In this document: in pieces, positions 53,965 through 62,642 of the stretch
How the letters are laid out: each line of letters opens with the position of its first letter
Position numbering within the stretch: the stretch's first letter is position 1
Source: Roseateles_E cavernae
GTDB taxonomy: Bacteria; Pseudomonadota; Gammaproteobacteria; Burkholderiales; Burkholderiaceae_C
Length of the DNA: 64,000 nucleotides
Direction of reading: 5' to 3'
Assembly: GCF_040187885.1 (NCBI RefSeq)
Contig: NZ_JBDPLH010000006.1
Span: forward strand, 62,001 to 126,000
The notes under the pieces: model-generated
Told to the model about the DNA's origin: nothing
Database searches by the model: none
What the model saw: the letters and a program-made list of their open reading frames with translations, nothing else
Position numbers and translations under genes: made by a program

Positions 53965-55001
53965 GCCTGGCCCTCCTGCAAGGCATCGCTCTGGCGCTCG
54001 ATCAGCTCGGCCTGTTCCAGCAGCCGCAGCTGCTCCAGCGGCTCGCCGTCCAGCCGGCGCAGCAGCAGCTGGCCCAGCTGGCGGCCGGCGCCATGCAGCG
54101 AGGCGTAATAGGTCGACAGCGGCGGCACGAAGAAGGCGCTGACATTGCTGTCGTCGGTGGCCACGACCACGGCCTCGCGGCCGGCCTGCCAGCCCAGCTC
54201 GGCAAAGGCCGACAGGGCGCCCAGCGCGCCGTATTCATTGGCACAGACAAAGGCGGTCGGCCGGGACTCGAGCCGGGCCAGCTCCAGCACCAGGCGGCGG
54301 CCGTCACTGGCCGACAAGCCCGAATGCCGGGTCAGTGCCGGGTCTTGCGCCAGCCCGGCCTCCTGCAAGGCGCGATGGTGGCCGCGGTCGCGGTGCTGGC
54401 TGTACATCAGCTCGGCCGGCGGGTTCAGCATCGCGATGCGGCGATGGCCGCGCGCGATCAGGCGCCGGGTCGCGCGGTAGGCCATGTCCTCATGGTCGGT
54501 GTCGTACCAGGGATGGGCCTGCGCCAGCTCGCTGCGGCCATAGCTGACGAAGGGGAAGTCCTGCGCCAGCAGATAGCGGATGCGCTCGTCCTGCGGCCGG
54601 GTCTGGGTCAGCACCAGGCCGTCGACGCGGCGTGTCTCGACCAGCTTGCGCAGGCCGGCCACCGGGTCGTCGTCGGGCAGCTCGGGCTGGACCACCAGGC
54701 TGTAGAAAGTGCCGGCCAGCGCGGCATGCAGGCCCGAGACCAGGGCCATGAAGCCGCTGTCGCTGAAGTCCTGCTCGGCGTTCTCGACCGGCAGCACGAT
54801 GGACAGCGTGTAGGTCTTGCCGGTGCGCAGCTTGACGCCGGCCAGATTGGGCGTGTAGCCCAGCTCGCGCGCGGCGGCCTTGACCAGCTCGCGGGTTTCG
54901 CGCCGGACCTCGGGGCCGTCCTGCAGCGCCCGCGAGACCGTGCCCAACGACAGACCGGTGTGGCGCATCAGGGTTTTCAAAGTGACTTTGCTATCGCTCA
55001 T
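53961..55001 (-). CDS. LacI-family transcriptional regulator
   Basis: A 346-residue repressor-type regulator. The N-terminal helix-turn-helix is TLKTLMRHTGLSLGTVSRAL (8-27), followed by the hinge helix and a periplasmic-binding-protein-like effector domain (from about 60). It lies in the middle of the operon, overlapping both neighbours by 4 bp (ATGA), so it is made together with the proteins it presumably controls. No Shine-Dalgarno is seen, consistent with coupled translation. Its operator was not identified; the operon promoter lies beyond the window. Confidence 0.93.
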   Translation of the reverse strand: MSDSKVTLKTLMRHTGLSLGTVSRALQDGPEVRRETRELVKAAARELGYTPNLAGVKLRTGKTYTLSIVLPVENAEQDFSDSGFMALVSGLHAALAGTFYSLVVQPELPDDDPVAGLRKLVETRRVDGLVLTQTRPQDERIRYLLAQDFPFVSYGRSELAQAHPWYDTDHEDMAYRATRRLIARGHRRIAMLNPPAELMYSQHRDRGHHRALQEAGLAQDPALTRHSGLSASDGRRLVLELARLESRPTAFVCANEYGALGALSAFAELGWQAGREAVVVATDDSNVSAFFVPPLSTYYASLHGAGRQLGQLLLRRLDGEPLEQLRLLEQAELIERQSDALQEGQA

Positions 55002-56701
55002 GAGGAGGTGCCATTCAACAAGCGCTGGCCCAGCAGCAGAGCCACGCTGGAGGTCCAGGTGAACGCGGGGTCGCGCAGCGGCGCGCCGCTTTGCGCATCG
55101 AAGTTCTCGGCCAGGCCCTTGCTCGCGCACAGCGCGGTGAAGCGCCGCGTCAGCTCGTCGCCCAGGTCGGGCCGGCCGCAGCGGTCCATCGCGTCGACGA
55201 AGAGCAGCGTCGTCGGCGCCCAGATCGGGCCGCGCCAGTAGCCGTCGGCGCGGTAATGCGGGCTGCGCTGCGATTCGGTGGCCAGGCCATGGGGGCTCAG
55301 GAAGCGGCCCGGCTCGAAGAGCTCGGCCAGCAGACGCTCGCGCACGGCCGGCGGCAGGCGCGGGCCGAGCAGCAGCGGCATGTAGGCGATCAGGCTGTCG
55401 CCCTGCTCGACCACGCGGCCATCGGCCAGCCGGGCGACGAAGCGCTCGCCGGTCCAGAGCCGGGCCATCAGGCGCTCGAACAAGGCATCGGCCCGGGCAC
55501 GCCAGTCCTGCGCCTGCGCCGGCCGGCCCAGCAGCTCGGCCAGCGCGGCCAGTTCCTCCAGCTGCAGCACCAGAAAACTCGCCAGATCGGGGCTTTGCAG
55601 CGGCGTGCCGGCAAGAAACACCGTCGCGTTGTCCCAGCCGGCGTCGTTGCCATGGTCGTAGGCGGGCAGACCATCCTCCGCTGCGGTGTCCAGCCAGCTG
55701 CGCGCCTGCGCCGCCAGCCAGTCGTGCATCTGCGCGCAGCGCTGCGGCGACCAGGGTGCCAGGCGACGCAGCCGGGCCACGGTCCAGCCATGGACCGGCG
55801 GTTTGGTGAAGCGCCAGTAGGCTTGCAGATCGTTGGCGAAGTCCGGCAGGCGGCCGCTCGGGTGCTGCAGCTCGAACATCAGCGCCAGCTGCTGCCAGGC
55901 CAGCTCGGGCTGGCGCGCGCCCAGCGCCAATGCGTTGAAGCAATGGTCCCAGCTCCAGATATTGGTCATCCAGTTCTTGGACATATACATGGCCGGGTAG
56001 TGCAGCCGGCCTTCGGCGGGCACGATGCAGGACCAGGTGATGTAGGCGGCCAGCCGGCGCAGCGGGGCCAGGTCTTGCGGCAGGGCCGGGGTCAGGGCCA
56101 GCCAGGCCTCGAAATCGGCTTCGGTATCGGCACGCGCGGCGGCGAAGTCCGCGACGTCGCGGCGCGCCGGCAGCACGCGGTAGAGATGGACGGCGGCCGC
56201 CAGCGCGCCGGCCTCGTCCGGCAGCAGGTCCAGCGCGATGTGTTCGGCGCGCTGGCCCTGCCAGGGGGCGTCCAGCCGCAGCCGCCCTTCGGCCAGCGCG
56301 ACCCGGGCCGACAGGTCCTGGCCGGCACAGCTGATGTGCACGGCCCGGTCGTCCAGGCGCTGGGCATAGTCGTAGCGCTTGCTCTGCAGGCTCAGATGCA
56401 GGCCCAGGCCACGGCCTTGCAGCGCCAGCGTGTCGGCATCGGCAAGGGCCAGATGGAGCGCGCCGGCCTCGGCCTGGAAGCTCAGCGAATCGGCTTGCAG
56501 GCACCACTCCCCCTGGACCTCCCTGCCTTCAGCGTCCACGGGCAGCAGCCGGAACAGCCGGCCCAGATCGGTGTGCTCGTCGCCACCGCGCAGCTGGCGC
56601 AGCCAGAAGGCCGAGTCCTCCGCTATCCAGGAGACGCAATACCAGCTGCCGCGCCGCGACAGCGGCACGGAGCGTGGGTCGAACAGGGTCGAGAGCATCA
56701 T
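54998..56701 (-). CDS. Cytosolic (alpha/alpha)6-barrel glycoside hydrolase, GH63/GH37-like
   Basis: A 567-residue protein with a beta-rich N-terminal domain (1-185) and a helical toroid (about 200-565). Characteristic segments are SKNWMTNIWSWDHCFNALAL (near 250), HGNDAGWDNATVF with a probable catalytic Asp, and ADGYWRGPIWAPTTLLF. These match the GH63/MGH1-like and trehalase-like clan, where acids act on alpha-glucosides. There is no signal peptide, so it acts inside the cell after uptake. Start and stop both form ATGA overlaps. It contains an exact copy of the 15-base word at 56064-56078. Linkage specificity is unknown. Confidence 0.8.
   Translation of the reverse strand: MMLSTLFDPRSVPLSRRGSWYCVSWIAEDSAFWLRQLRGGDEHTDLGRLFRLLPVDAEGREVQGEWCLQADSLSFQAEAGALHLALADADTLALQGRGLGLHLSLQSKRYDYAQRLDDRAVHISCAGQDLSARVALAEGRLRLDAPWQGQRAEHIALDLLPDEAGALAAAVHLYRVLPARRDVADFAAARADTEADFEAWLALTPALPQDLAPLRRLAAYITWSCIVPAEGRLHYPAMYMSKNWMTNIWSWDHCFNALALGARQPELAWQQLALMFELQHPSGRLPDFANDLQAYWRFTKPPVHGWTVARLRRLAPWSPQRCAQMHDWLAAQARSWLDTAAEDGLPAYDHGNDAGWDNATVFLAGTPLQSPDLASFLVLQLEELAALAELLGRPAQAQDWRARADALFERLMARLWTGERFVARLADGRVVEQGDSLIAYMPLLLGPRLPPAVRERLLAELFEPGRFLSPHGLATESQRSPHYRADGYWRGPIWAPTTLLFVDAMDRCGRPDLGDELTRRFTALCASKGLAENFDAQSGAPLRDPAFTWTSSVALLLGQRLLNGTSS
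56064..56078 (-). repeat. Recurrent 15-base word, copy 2 (exact)
   Basis: GCAAGACCTGGCCCC on the minus (coding) strand, read in the glycoside hydrolase as Gln-Asp-Leu-Ala-Pro with the rare codon CAA for Gln. Confidence 0.6.
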
Positions 56702-57537
56702 CCCTTCACGGCGCCGGCGCTGGCGCCCTCCATGATGTGGCGCTGGGCCAGGAAGAACAGCAGCAGCGGCGGCAGGCAAAGCAGCACGGTCATCGCGGCG
56801 ATCGCGGTCAGGTTGTTGGCATGCAGGCCACGGAACTGGGCCAGGCCCAGCGGCAGGGTGTAGAGGCTCTGGTCGTTCAGGAAGATCAGCGGGCCCAGAT
56901 AGTCGTTCCAGCTGCCGAGGAACTGGAAGGTGCCGACCAGCACCAGGGCCGGCGCCATCAGCGGCAGATGGATGCGCCAGTAGATCTGCCAGGCATTGGC
57001 ACCGTCCATGCGTGCGGCCTCGTCGAGCTCGCGCGGGATGCTCATGATGAATTGGCGCAGCAGGAAGATGTAGAAGGCCGCGCCGAAGAAGTTGGGCACG
57101 ATCAAGGGCTTGAGCGTGTTGATCCAGCCTAGCCAGTTGAATTGCATATAGAGGGGGATCATCGTGACGTCCCAGGGAATCATCATCGAGCCCAGCACCA
57201 CCATGAACAGCGTGTCGCGGCCACGAAACTCGAAGCGCGCAAAACCATAGGCCACCAGGCTGGACGAGAACAGCTGGCCCAGCGTCGACAGCGTGCCCAC
57301 CAGCAGCGAATTCCACAGGAACAGGCCGAAGGGCTGGGCGGCCCAGGCCTCGGCGAAGTTGTGCCAGCGCGGCAGCGCCGGCCACCACACCGGCGGCCAG
57401 GTGTAGAGCTCGCTCCTGGCCTTCAGCGCGGTCACCAGGGTCCAGTACAGCGGCAGCACGAACAGCAGGGCCAGGCCCAGCATCAGCGTGTAGTAGGCCA
57501 GGCGGCGGGCATGGCGGGCAGAGTTGAACGGGGTCAT
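56698..57537 (-). CDS. Carbohydrate ABC transporter permease, MalG/UgpE type
   Basis: Six-helix inner-membrane subunit of a CUT1 sugar importer, 279 residues. The cytoplasmic EAA loop that docks to the ATPase is DEAARMDGANAWQIYWRIHL (near 185-205). It starts at the ATG at 57537, overlapping the other permease by 4 bp, and ends overlapping the glycoside hydrolase. Confidence 0.93.
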   Translation of the reverse strand: MTPFNSARHARRLAYYTLMLGLALLFVLPLYWTLVTALKARSELYTWPPVWWPALPRWHNFAEAWAAQPFGLFLWNSLLVGTLSTLGQLFSSSLVAYGFARFEFRGRDTLFMVVLGSMMIPWDVTMIPLYMQFNWLGWINTLKPLIVPNFFGAAFYIFLLRQFIMSIPRELDEAARMDGANAWQIYWRIHLPLMAPALVLVGTFQFLGSWNDYLGPLIFLNDQSLYTLPLGLAQFRGLHANNLTAIAAMTVLLCLPPLLLFFLAQRHIMEGASAGAVKG

Positions 57538-58505
57538 GCCTGGCCCTCCCCCGACTCGCGCTTGACCTCGTTTTCGTAGAACACCCACAGGCTGGAGAAG
57601 CGCATCACGCTCAGGGCCAGCAGCAGGATGATCAGGAACAGCAACCAGGACAGCGCCGAGGCATAGCCCATGTCAAAGTACTTGAAAGCGGTGTCGTAGA
57701 TGTACATGGCCAGCATATAGGTGGACTTCAGCGGCCCGCCCTCGGTCAGCAACAGGGCCAGGGTCAGCTGCTGGAAGGCGGCGATCAGGGTCGTGACCAG
57801 GTTGAACAGCAGCACCGGCGACAGCAGCGGCAAGGTGATGTGCGTGAACTGCTTGAGCCGCGACACGCCCGACAGCGCGGCCGCTTCGTAGAGATCGACC
57901 GGTATCGCCTTCAGCCCGGCCAGGAACACCAGCATCGTGCCGCCCAGGCTCCACAGGCTGGCGATCACCACCGACCAGATGGCCCAGCGCGGGCTGCCCA
58001 GCCAGTTCAGCGGCGCGATGCCGATCAGGCCCAGCAGATAGTTCAAGAGCCCGTACTCCTGGCTGTAGATCCAGGTCCAGATCGTCACCAGGGCCACGCC
58101 CGACAGCATGCTGGGCAGATAGAACAGGGTGCGGAACAGGCCCTGGCCCCAGCCGCGCCGGTTCAGCAGCAGGGCCAGGCCCAGCGCGGCCACCAGATGG
58201 ATGGGCACATAGAGGCCGGCAAAGCGGCAGGTGACCCAGAGCGCATCGCGGAAGTCGTCGTCCACCGTCAGGATGCGGCGGTAGTTCTCCAGCCCGACGA
58301 AGCGTTCGCCGCCCATCAGCGGCCAGTCGAACAGGCTGGTGTAGAGCGAGTACAGCAGGGGCCCCAGCGTGAAGGCCACAAAGCCCAGTAGCCAGGGTGC
58401 GACGAAAAGCCAGGGCGTCAGGCCGCGCGGCCAGCGCCGACGGCTCGGCGGGACCAGGTCTTGCGCGGGGGCGGTGGCGCCGGACAGCATCACGCGGGCG
58501 CTCAT
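57534..58505 (-). CDS. Carbohydrate ABC transporter permease, MalF/UgpA type
   Basis: Partner permease, 323 residues, six main helices after a hydrophilic N-terminus. EAA loop: YEAAALSGVSRLKQFTHITL (about 220-240). It overlaps the binding-protein gene and the second permease by 4 bp. A one-mismatch copy of the 15-base word lies near its start (58450-58464). Confidence 0.93.
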   Translation of the reverse strand: MSARVMLSGATAPAQDLVPPSRRRWPRGLTPWLFVAPWLLGFVAFTLGPLLYSLYTSLFDWPLMGGERFVGLENYRRILTVDDDFRDALWVTCRFAGLYVPIHLVAALGLALLLNRRGWGQGLFRTLFYLPSMLSGVALVTIWTWIYSQEYGLLNYLLGLIGIAPLNWLGSPRWAIWSVVIASLWSLGGTMLVFLAGLKAIPVDLYEAAALSGVSRLKQFTHITLPLLSPVLLFNLVTTLIAAFQQLTLALLLTEGGPLKSTYMLAMYIYDTAFKYFDMGYASALSWLLFLIILLLALSVMRFSSLWVFYENEVKRESGEGQA

Positions 58506-59707
58506 TGCAGCTTCCTCTCGGCCTTCAGCGCGGCCTTGCTGAGGATGGGGCCGACCTCGCCCTGCTTCAGGAACACTGCCTGGATCGCATCGCGCACCAC
58601 GGCCGAGGCCCGGGTCCAGCGCGGGTTCAGCAGAAAGGCCGGCACCTCCTGCATGCTCAGCGCCATCGCATAAAAGGGCTGGACCTGCGGATCCTCCTGC
58701 AGCCGCAGCTCGCGCGCCACGCTCATCAGCACCGGCAGATCGCCCTGGCGCAGGCGCACCGCCTCGGCGCTGCTGTAGAACCTGATGAACTGCCAGGCCA
58801 GGGCCTTCTGTGTCGAGTCGCGGGCGATGGCCAGCGAGGAGACGCTGACGACGCTTTGCGCCGGCCGGCCCTGGAAGCTGGGCAGCGGCGCCACGCCGTA
58901 GCGCTTGCCGTCCTGGGCCAGTTCGAGCCGGAAGGCCGCGCCGTCCATCAGCATCGCAACGCGATCGGCAACGAAGAGCTGGCGCTGGTTCCTGCCGTCG
59001 CCCACGCCCAGCGTCGCCGCCAGCCCCTGGTCCAGCAGGCCCAGCAGCATCGTGAACATCGCCTGCGAGCCGGCGCTGTCGAGCTCGCCCTGCACCCGCC
59101 GCCCATCGGCGCCCAGCATGCGGGCACCGGCGCTCCACAAATAGCCCTGGAAGTCGTAGGGATCGGGGGCCACGTCCAGGCCATAGCCATAGACCTTGGC
59201 GGCCGGGCGGCTGAGCTTGCGCGACAGCGCGGCCAGATCCTCCCAGCTCCAGCCCGGCTGCGGATAGGCCAGGCCGGCGCGGTCGAACATGTCCTTGTTG
59301 TAGTAGATGACCTGGCTGGTGAAGCCGGCCGGCACACCGTAGAGCCGGCCCTCGGCGCTGGCAAAGCGCAAGAGGCCCGGCACCAGATCGGCGCTGGCGA
59401 AGGCCGGCTCGCGGGCCTGCCAGGCATCCAGCGGCTCCAGCACGCGGTGGTAGAGCGGGAAGTTCCACATCATCATCACATCGGGCGGGTTGCGCGCACC
59501 GAAGGCGGCCGACAGCTTCTGGTTGAAACCCCCGCCATAAGCCTCCAGCTGCACCCGCACACCGGGATGGCGCTGCTCGAAGGCGGCGGCGATGCGGCGC
59601 TGGATGCCCAGGTTCTCGCTACCGTCCCAGGTCGCGAAGCGCAGCACCTGGGCGGCGGCCGACAGCGGCAGCAGCGCGAGCGCAAGGAGGATCAGGCGCT
59701 TGTTCAT
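58502..59707 (-). CDS. Sugar ABC transporter substrate-binding protein (CUT1, SBP family 1)
   Basis: Periplasmic receptor of the importer, 401 residues. Signal peptide 1-19 (MNKRLILLALALLPLSAAA), then VLRFATWDGSENLGIQRRIAA and QLEAYGGGFNQKLSAAFGAR, typical of extracellular sugar-binding proteins. Fully embedded in the operon by ATGA overlaps. The ligand is probably a di- or oligosaccharide or glycoside; the exact sugar is not readable. Confidence 0.9.
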   Translation of the reverse strand: MNKRLILLALALLPLSAAAQVLRFATWDGSENLGIQRRIAAAFEQRHPGVRVQLEAYGGGFNQKLSAAFGARNPPDVMMMWNFPLYHRVLEPLDAWQAREPAFASADLVPGLLRFASAEGRLYGVPAGFTSQVIYYNKDMFDRAGLAYPQPGWSWEDLAALSRKLSRPAAKVYGYGLDVAPDPYDFQGYLWSAGARMLGADGRRVQGELDSAGSQAMFTMLLGLLDQGLAATLGVGDGRNQRQLFVADRVAMLMDGAAFRLELAQDGKRYGVAPLPSFQGRPAQSVVSVSSLAIARDSTQKALAWQFIRFYSSAEAVRLRQGDLPVLMSVARELRLQEDPQVQPFYAMALSMQEVPAFLLNPRWTRASAVVRDAIQAVFLKQGEVGPILSKAALKAERKLQ

Positions 59708-60765
59708 GCCAGCGCCAGTGCGTCTTGCACCGCCTCGCTCGGGACTCGCGGCAGCGCGCGGCCATCGGTACCGAAGGCATGGACATGCTCGGCCGCCACC
59801 GTCAGACCCAACTGATCGCCGATCTGCACCGCACGCGCACCCTCGACGCTGGCCGTCATCGCATGGCCATCGGCCAGGCGCAGATGGACCAGGCTTTGCG
59901 CGCCCAGGCACTCGACCATCTGCACCTGGGCGCGCAGGCCGCCCCCGCTCCCGGCATCGCCCAGGCGCAGATGCTCGGGCCGTATGCCCAGAGTCATGGC
60001 CCCGGGCCTGGCGGCAATAGCCCCCAGCACCTCGGCCGGCAGCAGATTCATGCGCGGCGAGCCGATGAAGCCGGCCACAAACAGATCGGCCGGCGCGTGA
60101 TACAGCTCCAGCGGCTTGCCGACCTGGGCGATGCGGCCCTGGTTCAGCACCACCACCTTGCTGGCCAGGGTCATGGCCTCGATCTGGTCGTGGGTCACAT
60201 AGATCATCGTCGCCTGCAGGCTCTGGTGCAGCCGGGCCAGCTCCATGCGGGTGTTCTCGCGCAGCGCCGCGTCCAGATTGGACAGCGGCTCATCGAACAG
60301 AAAGATGCGCGGCTGGCGCACGATGGCGCGGCCGATGGCCACACGCTGGCGCTGGCCACCGCTGAGCTGGCGCGGCTTGCGCTCCAGCAGCTCCTCCAGC
60401 TGCAGCATGCGCGCCGCTTCCTGGATGCGGGCCTCGATCTCGCCCTTGGGCCGGCCCCGCAGGCTCAGGCCGAAGGCCAGGTTCTTGCGCACCGACATAT
60501 GGGGATAGAGCGCATAGCTCTGGAACACCATGGCCAGATCGCGCTCGGCCGGCGGCAGCTCGTTGATGCGCCGGCCGGCGATGCGCAGCTCGCCGCCCTG
60601 CACCTCCTCCAGCCCGGCGATGCAGCGCAAGAGCGTGGACTTGCCACAGCCCGAGGGGCCCAGGAAACAGACGAACTCGCGATCGGCGATCTCGAGGTTG
60701 ATGTCCTTCAGCACCTCGACGGGCCCGAAGGTCTTGCGCAGATGCTGGATGCTGAGGTCGGCCAT
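59704..60765 (-). CDS. Sugar ABC transporter ATP-binding protein (MalK/UgpC type)
   Basis: The importer ATPase, 353 residues. Walker A GPSGCGKST (36-44), Q-loop Gln82, signature LSGGQ (134-138), Walker B IFLFDEP (154-160) and switch His192 are all intact. The C-terminal OB-fold (after about 235) is the MalK-type regulatory domain. It lies 6 bp downstream of the second TIM-barrel gene, the only non-overlapping junction of the operon. Confidence 0.95.
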   Translation of the reverse strand: MADLSIQHLRKTFGPVEVLKDINLEIADREFVCFLGPSGCGKSTLLRCIAGLEEVQGGELRIAGRRINELPPAERDLAMVFQSYALYPHMSVRKNLAFGLSLRGRPKGEIEARIQEAARMLQLEELLERKPRQLSGGQRQRVAIGRAIVRQPRIFLFDEPLSNLDAALRENTRMELARLHQSLQATMIYVTHDQIEAMTLASKVVVLNQGRIAQVGKPLELYHAPADLFVAGFIGSPRMNLLPAEVLGAIAARPGAMTLGIRPEHLRLGDAGSGGGLRAQVQMVECLGAQSLVHLRLADGHAMTASVEGARAVQIGDQLGLTVAAEHVHAFGTDGRALPRVPSEAVQDALALA

Positions 60766-60771
60766 ATGTCG

Positions 60772-61530
60772 TCAGCCCAGGCGTTTTGAAAGATATTGAT
60801 GACCGAGCCGCGCGCTGCGCGCCGGCTGGCTGGGATGGTCGTGCTCGACGATGAAGGTCTGCAGCCGGCCCGCCAGGCCCGGCAGCCACTGGGCCCAGGG
60901 CAGCCTCCCTTCGCCCAGCGTGGCCCAGCCCTGCTCGGCCGCGTCGGCACCCTCGCCGGCCAGGTCCTTCACATGCACCGACTGCAGGCGCGCCGCATAG
61001 CGCGCCAGCCAGACGGCCGGGTCCTCGCCGGCGCGCGCCACCCAGGCCACATCGGGCTGCCAGCGCAGGCTCTGCGCGGCCTCGAACAGCGTCTCCAGCA
61101 CGGTCCGGCCATCGGTCAGACGCTCGAACTCGAAGGCATGGTTATGATAAGCAAGGCCTATGTCCAGCGGGGCCAGGTCTTGCGCATGGGCCTGCAGCCG
61201 CGCGGCCAGCGCCAGCCAGCCGGCCTGGTCGGCGGGGCGCTCGGCCTCGTCCAGCCAGGGCATCACGAGCTGGCGGCAGTCCAGCGCCGCCAGGGCCTGC
61301 AGGATCTCGGCCCGGCCGGCGTCCAGCTCGCTCATCTCCACATGCATGGAGGCCAGGCCCAGGCCCGAGGCCCGCAGCGTGGCGATGAAGTCGGCCGGGG
61401 CCAGGCCGTGCAGGCCCTCGGTCTCAACCCAGGCATAGCCGGCCTCGCGGGCCAGCGCCAGCCGCGCCGCCAGCGCGCCGGCGCTGCGCACCGTGTAGAG
61501 CTGCAAGGCGATCTTGTGATGTTTCGTCAT
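60772..61530 (-). CDS. Sugar phosphate isomerase/epimerase-like TIM-barrel enzyme (2)
   Basis: Shorter relative of the enzyme at 52900-53964, 252 residues. It begins KIALQLYTVRS; proposed metal ligands are Glu134 in AYHNHAFEFE, Asp160 (QPDVAWV), His186 (SVHVKDL) and Glu229 (FIVEHD), a complete set. It overlaps the second Gfo/Idh/MocA gene by 4 bp. The YHNHAFEF motif is typical of the branch near IolE-like and 3-keto-sugar-acting enzymes. Contains an exact copy of the 15-base word at 61169-61183. Confidence 0.85.
   Translation of the reverse strand: MTKHHKIALQLYTVRSAGALAARLALAREAGYAWVETEGLHGLAPADFIATLRASGLGLASMHVEMSELDAGRAEILQALAALDCRQLVMPWLDEAERPADQAGWLALAARLQAHAQDLAPLDIGLAYHNHAFEFERLTDGRTVLETLFEAAQSLRWQPDVAWVARAGEDPAVWLARYAARLQSVHVKDLAGEGADAAEQGWATLGEGRLPWAQWLPGLAGRLQTFIVEHDHPSQPARSARLGHQYLSKRLG
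61169..61183 (-). repeat. Recurrent 15-base word, copy 3 (exact)
   Basis: GCAAGACCTGGCCCC on the coding strand of the second TIM-barrel gene, again read Gln-Asp-Leu-Ala-Pro with CAA. Confidence 0.6.
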
Positions 61531-62642
61531 GCGCCCACCTCGCAGGCGATCTGCCGGGCAAAGGCCGGCGGCAGCGGCGCGGGCCGCTCGCAGCCCGTGC
61601 TCAGCGCCACCGGGCCGCCCTGGGCGGCGGCGCGCAGGGTCGCGTCCATCACCTCCAGCACATGCAGGGCCAGCTCGCCGCTGGCGCGGTGCGGCTGGCC
61701 CGCGGCGATGGCCCAGGCCATCTCGGCCACGCCCAGGCCGCGCAGCCGGCCGGTGAAGGCACGGGGGGCCAGGTCTTGCCAGGCGCCGTCCTGCTCGCAG
61801 AACTGCAGGCCGCCGCCGAACTCGTTCGGATCGGGCAGCAGCAGCGAGCCCTGCTCGCCGTAGAGCTCGATGGGGCTGGACTTGTGCTTCCAGACATCGA
61901 AGCTGGTGCTCAGCGTGACGAAGGCGCCGCCCACGAACTCCAGGCCGGCGACCACATGGCTGGGCGTCTCGACGGCGATGCGCTGGCCCTGGCGCGGGCC
62001 GCGCGGCACCTGGCGCGGCGACCAGCTGGTATGGGCCATGCCGCTGACCCGGCGCACCGGGCCCAGCAGCTGCACCAGCTGGGTCAGGTAGTAGACGCCC
62101 ATGTCCATCAGCGGGCCGGCACCGGGGCGGTAGAAGAACTCGGGGTTGGGGTGCCAGTCGTCCGGGCCGCGCTCCATCATGCAGGCCTGGCCGGCAACGA
62201 TGCGGCCCAGCCGGCCGCTGTCCAGCAGCGCGCGCGCGGCCTGGCCGGCGCCGCCCAGAAAGGTGTCGGGCGCGCAGCCGATGCGGCGGCCGGCGCGCGC
62301 GGCGGCCGCCATCAAGACCTGGCCCTCGGCGAAGCTGGCGGCCAGCGGCTTCTCGGTATAGAGATGCTTGCCGGCCTCCAGCACCTGGCGGCCCACCGCC
62401 AGATGGACGGCCGGCGGGGTCAGGTTGATGACGATGTCCGCCTCGCCGGCCAGCAGCTCGGCAGGCGTCAGCGCGCGGATGCCGAAGGCCTCGGCACGCG
62501 CGCGGGCCGCGTCGGCGCGCGCATCGGCCACCGCGATCAGCTCGAGATGGCCGAAGGCCCGCAGGCCCTTGGCATAGGCCGGGAAGATGTCGCCGGCGCC
62601 GATGATGGCGACCCGGGTCGTGGCGCCGCTGATGCCGCTCAT
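61527..62642 (-). CDS. Gfo/Idh/MocA-family sugar dehydrogenase (2)
   Basis: A 371-residue NAD(P)-dependent oxidoreductase. Rossmann motif VAIIGAGDIFPAYAKGL (11-27), catalytic Lys98 in YTEKPLA, and DMGVYYL (Asp180) in which tyrosine (Tyr184) stands where many members have the catalytic histidine. This is characteristic of a distinct branch and makes it functionally different from the dehydrogenase at 51740-52903. Overlaps both neighbours by 4 bp. It may be the glycoside-oxidising partner. Confidence 0.87.
   Translation of the reverse strand: MSGISGATTRVAIIGAGDIFPAYAKGLRAFGHLELIAVADARADAARARAEAFGIRALTPAELLAGEADIVINLTPPAVHLAVGRQVLEAGKHLYTEKPLAASFAEGQVLMAAAARAGRRIGCAPDTFLGGAGQAARALLDSGRLGRIVAGQACMMERGPDDWHPNPEFFYRPGAGPLMDMGVYYLTQLVQLLGPVRRVSGMAHTSWSPRQVPRGPRQGQRIAVETPSHVVAGLEFVGGAFVTLSTSFDVWKHKSSPIELYGEQGSLLLPDPNEFGGGLQFCEQDGAWQDLAPRAFTGRLRGLGVAEMAWAIAAGQPHRASGELALHVLEVMDATLRAAAQGGPVALSTGCERPAPLPPAFARQIACEVGA
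61765..61779 (-). repeat. Recurrent 15-base word, copy 4 (exact)
   Basis: GCAAGACCTGGCCCC on the coding strand of the second Gfo/Idh/MocA gene, read Gln-Asp-Leu-Ala-Pro with CAA; a two-mismatch copy lies in the same gene at 62312-62326. Confidence 0.6.

Noticed and set aside
55002..56507. Upstream extension of the LacI frame through the glycoside hydrolase gene
   Set aside because: The extension is Arg/Pro/Gly-rich out-of-frame coding; the helix-turn-helix starts right after the ATG at 55001.
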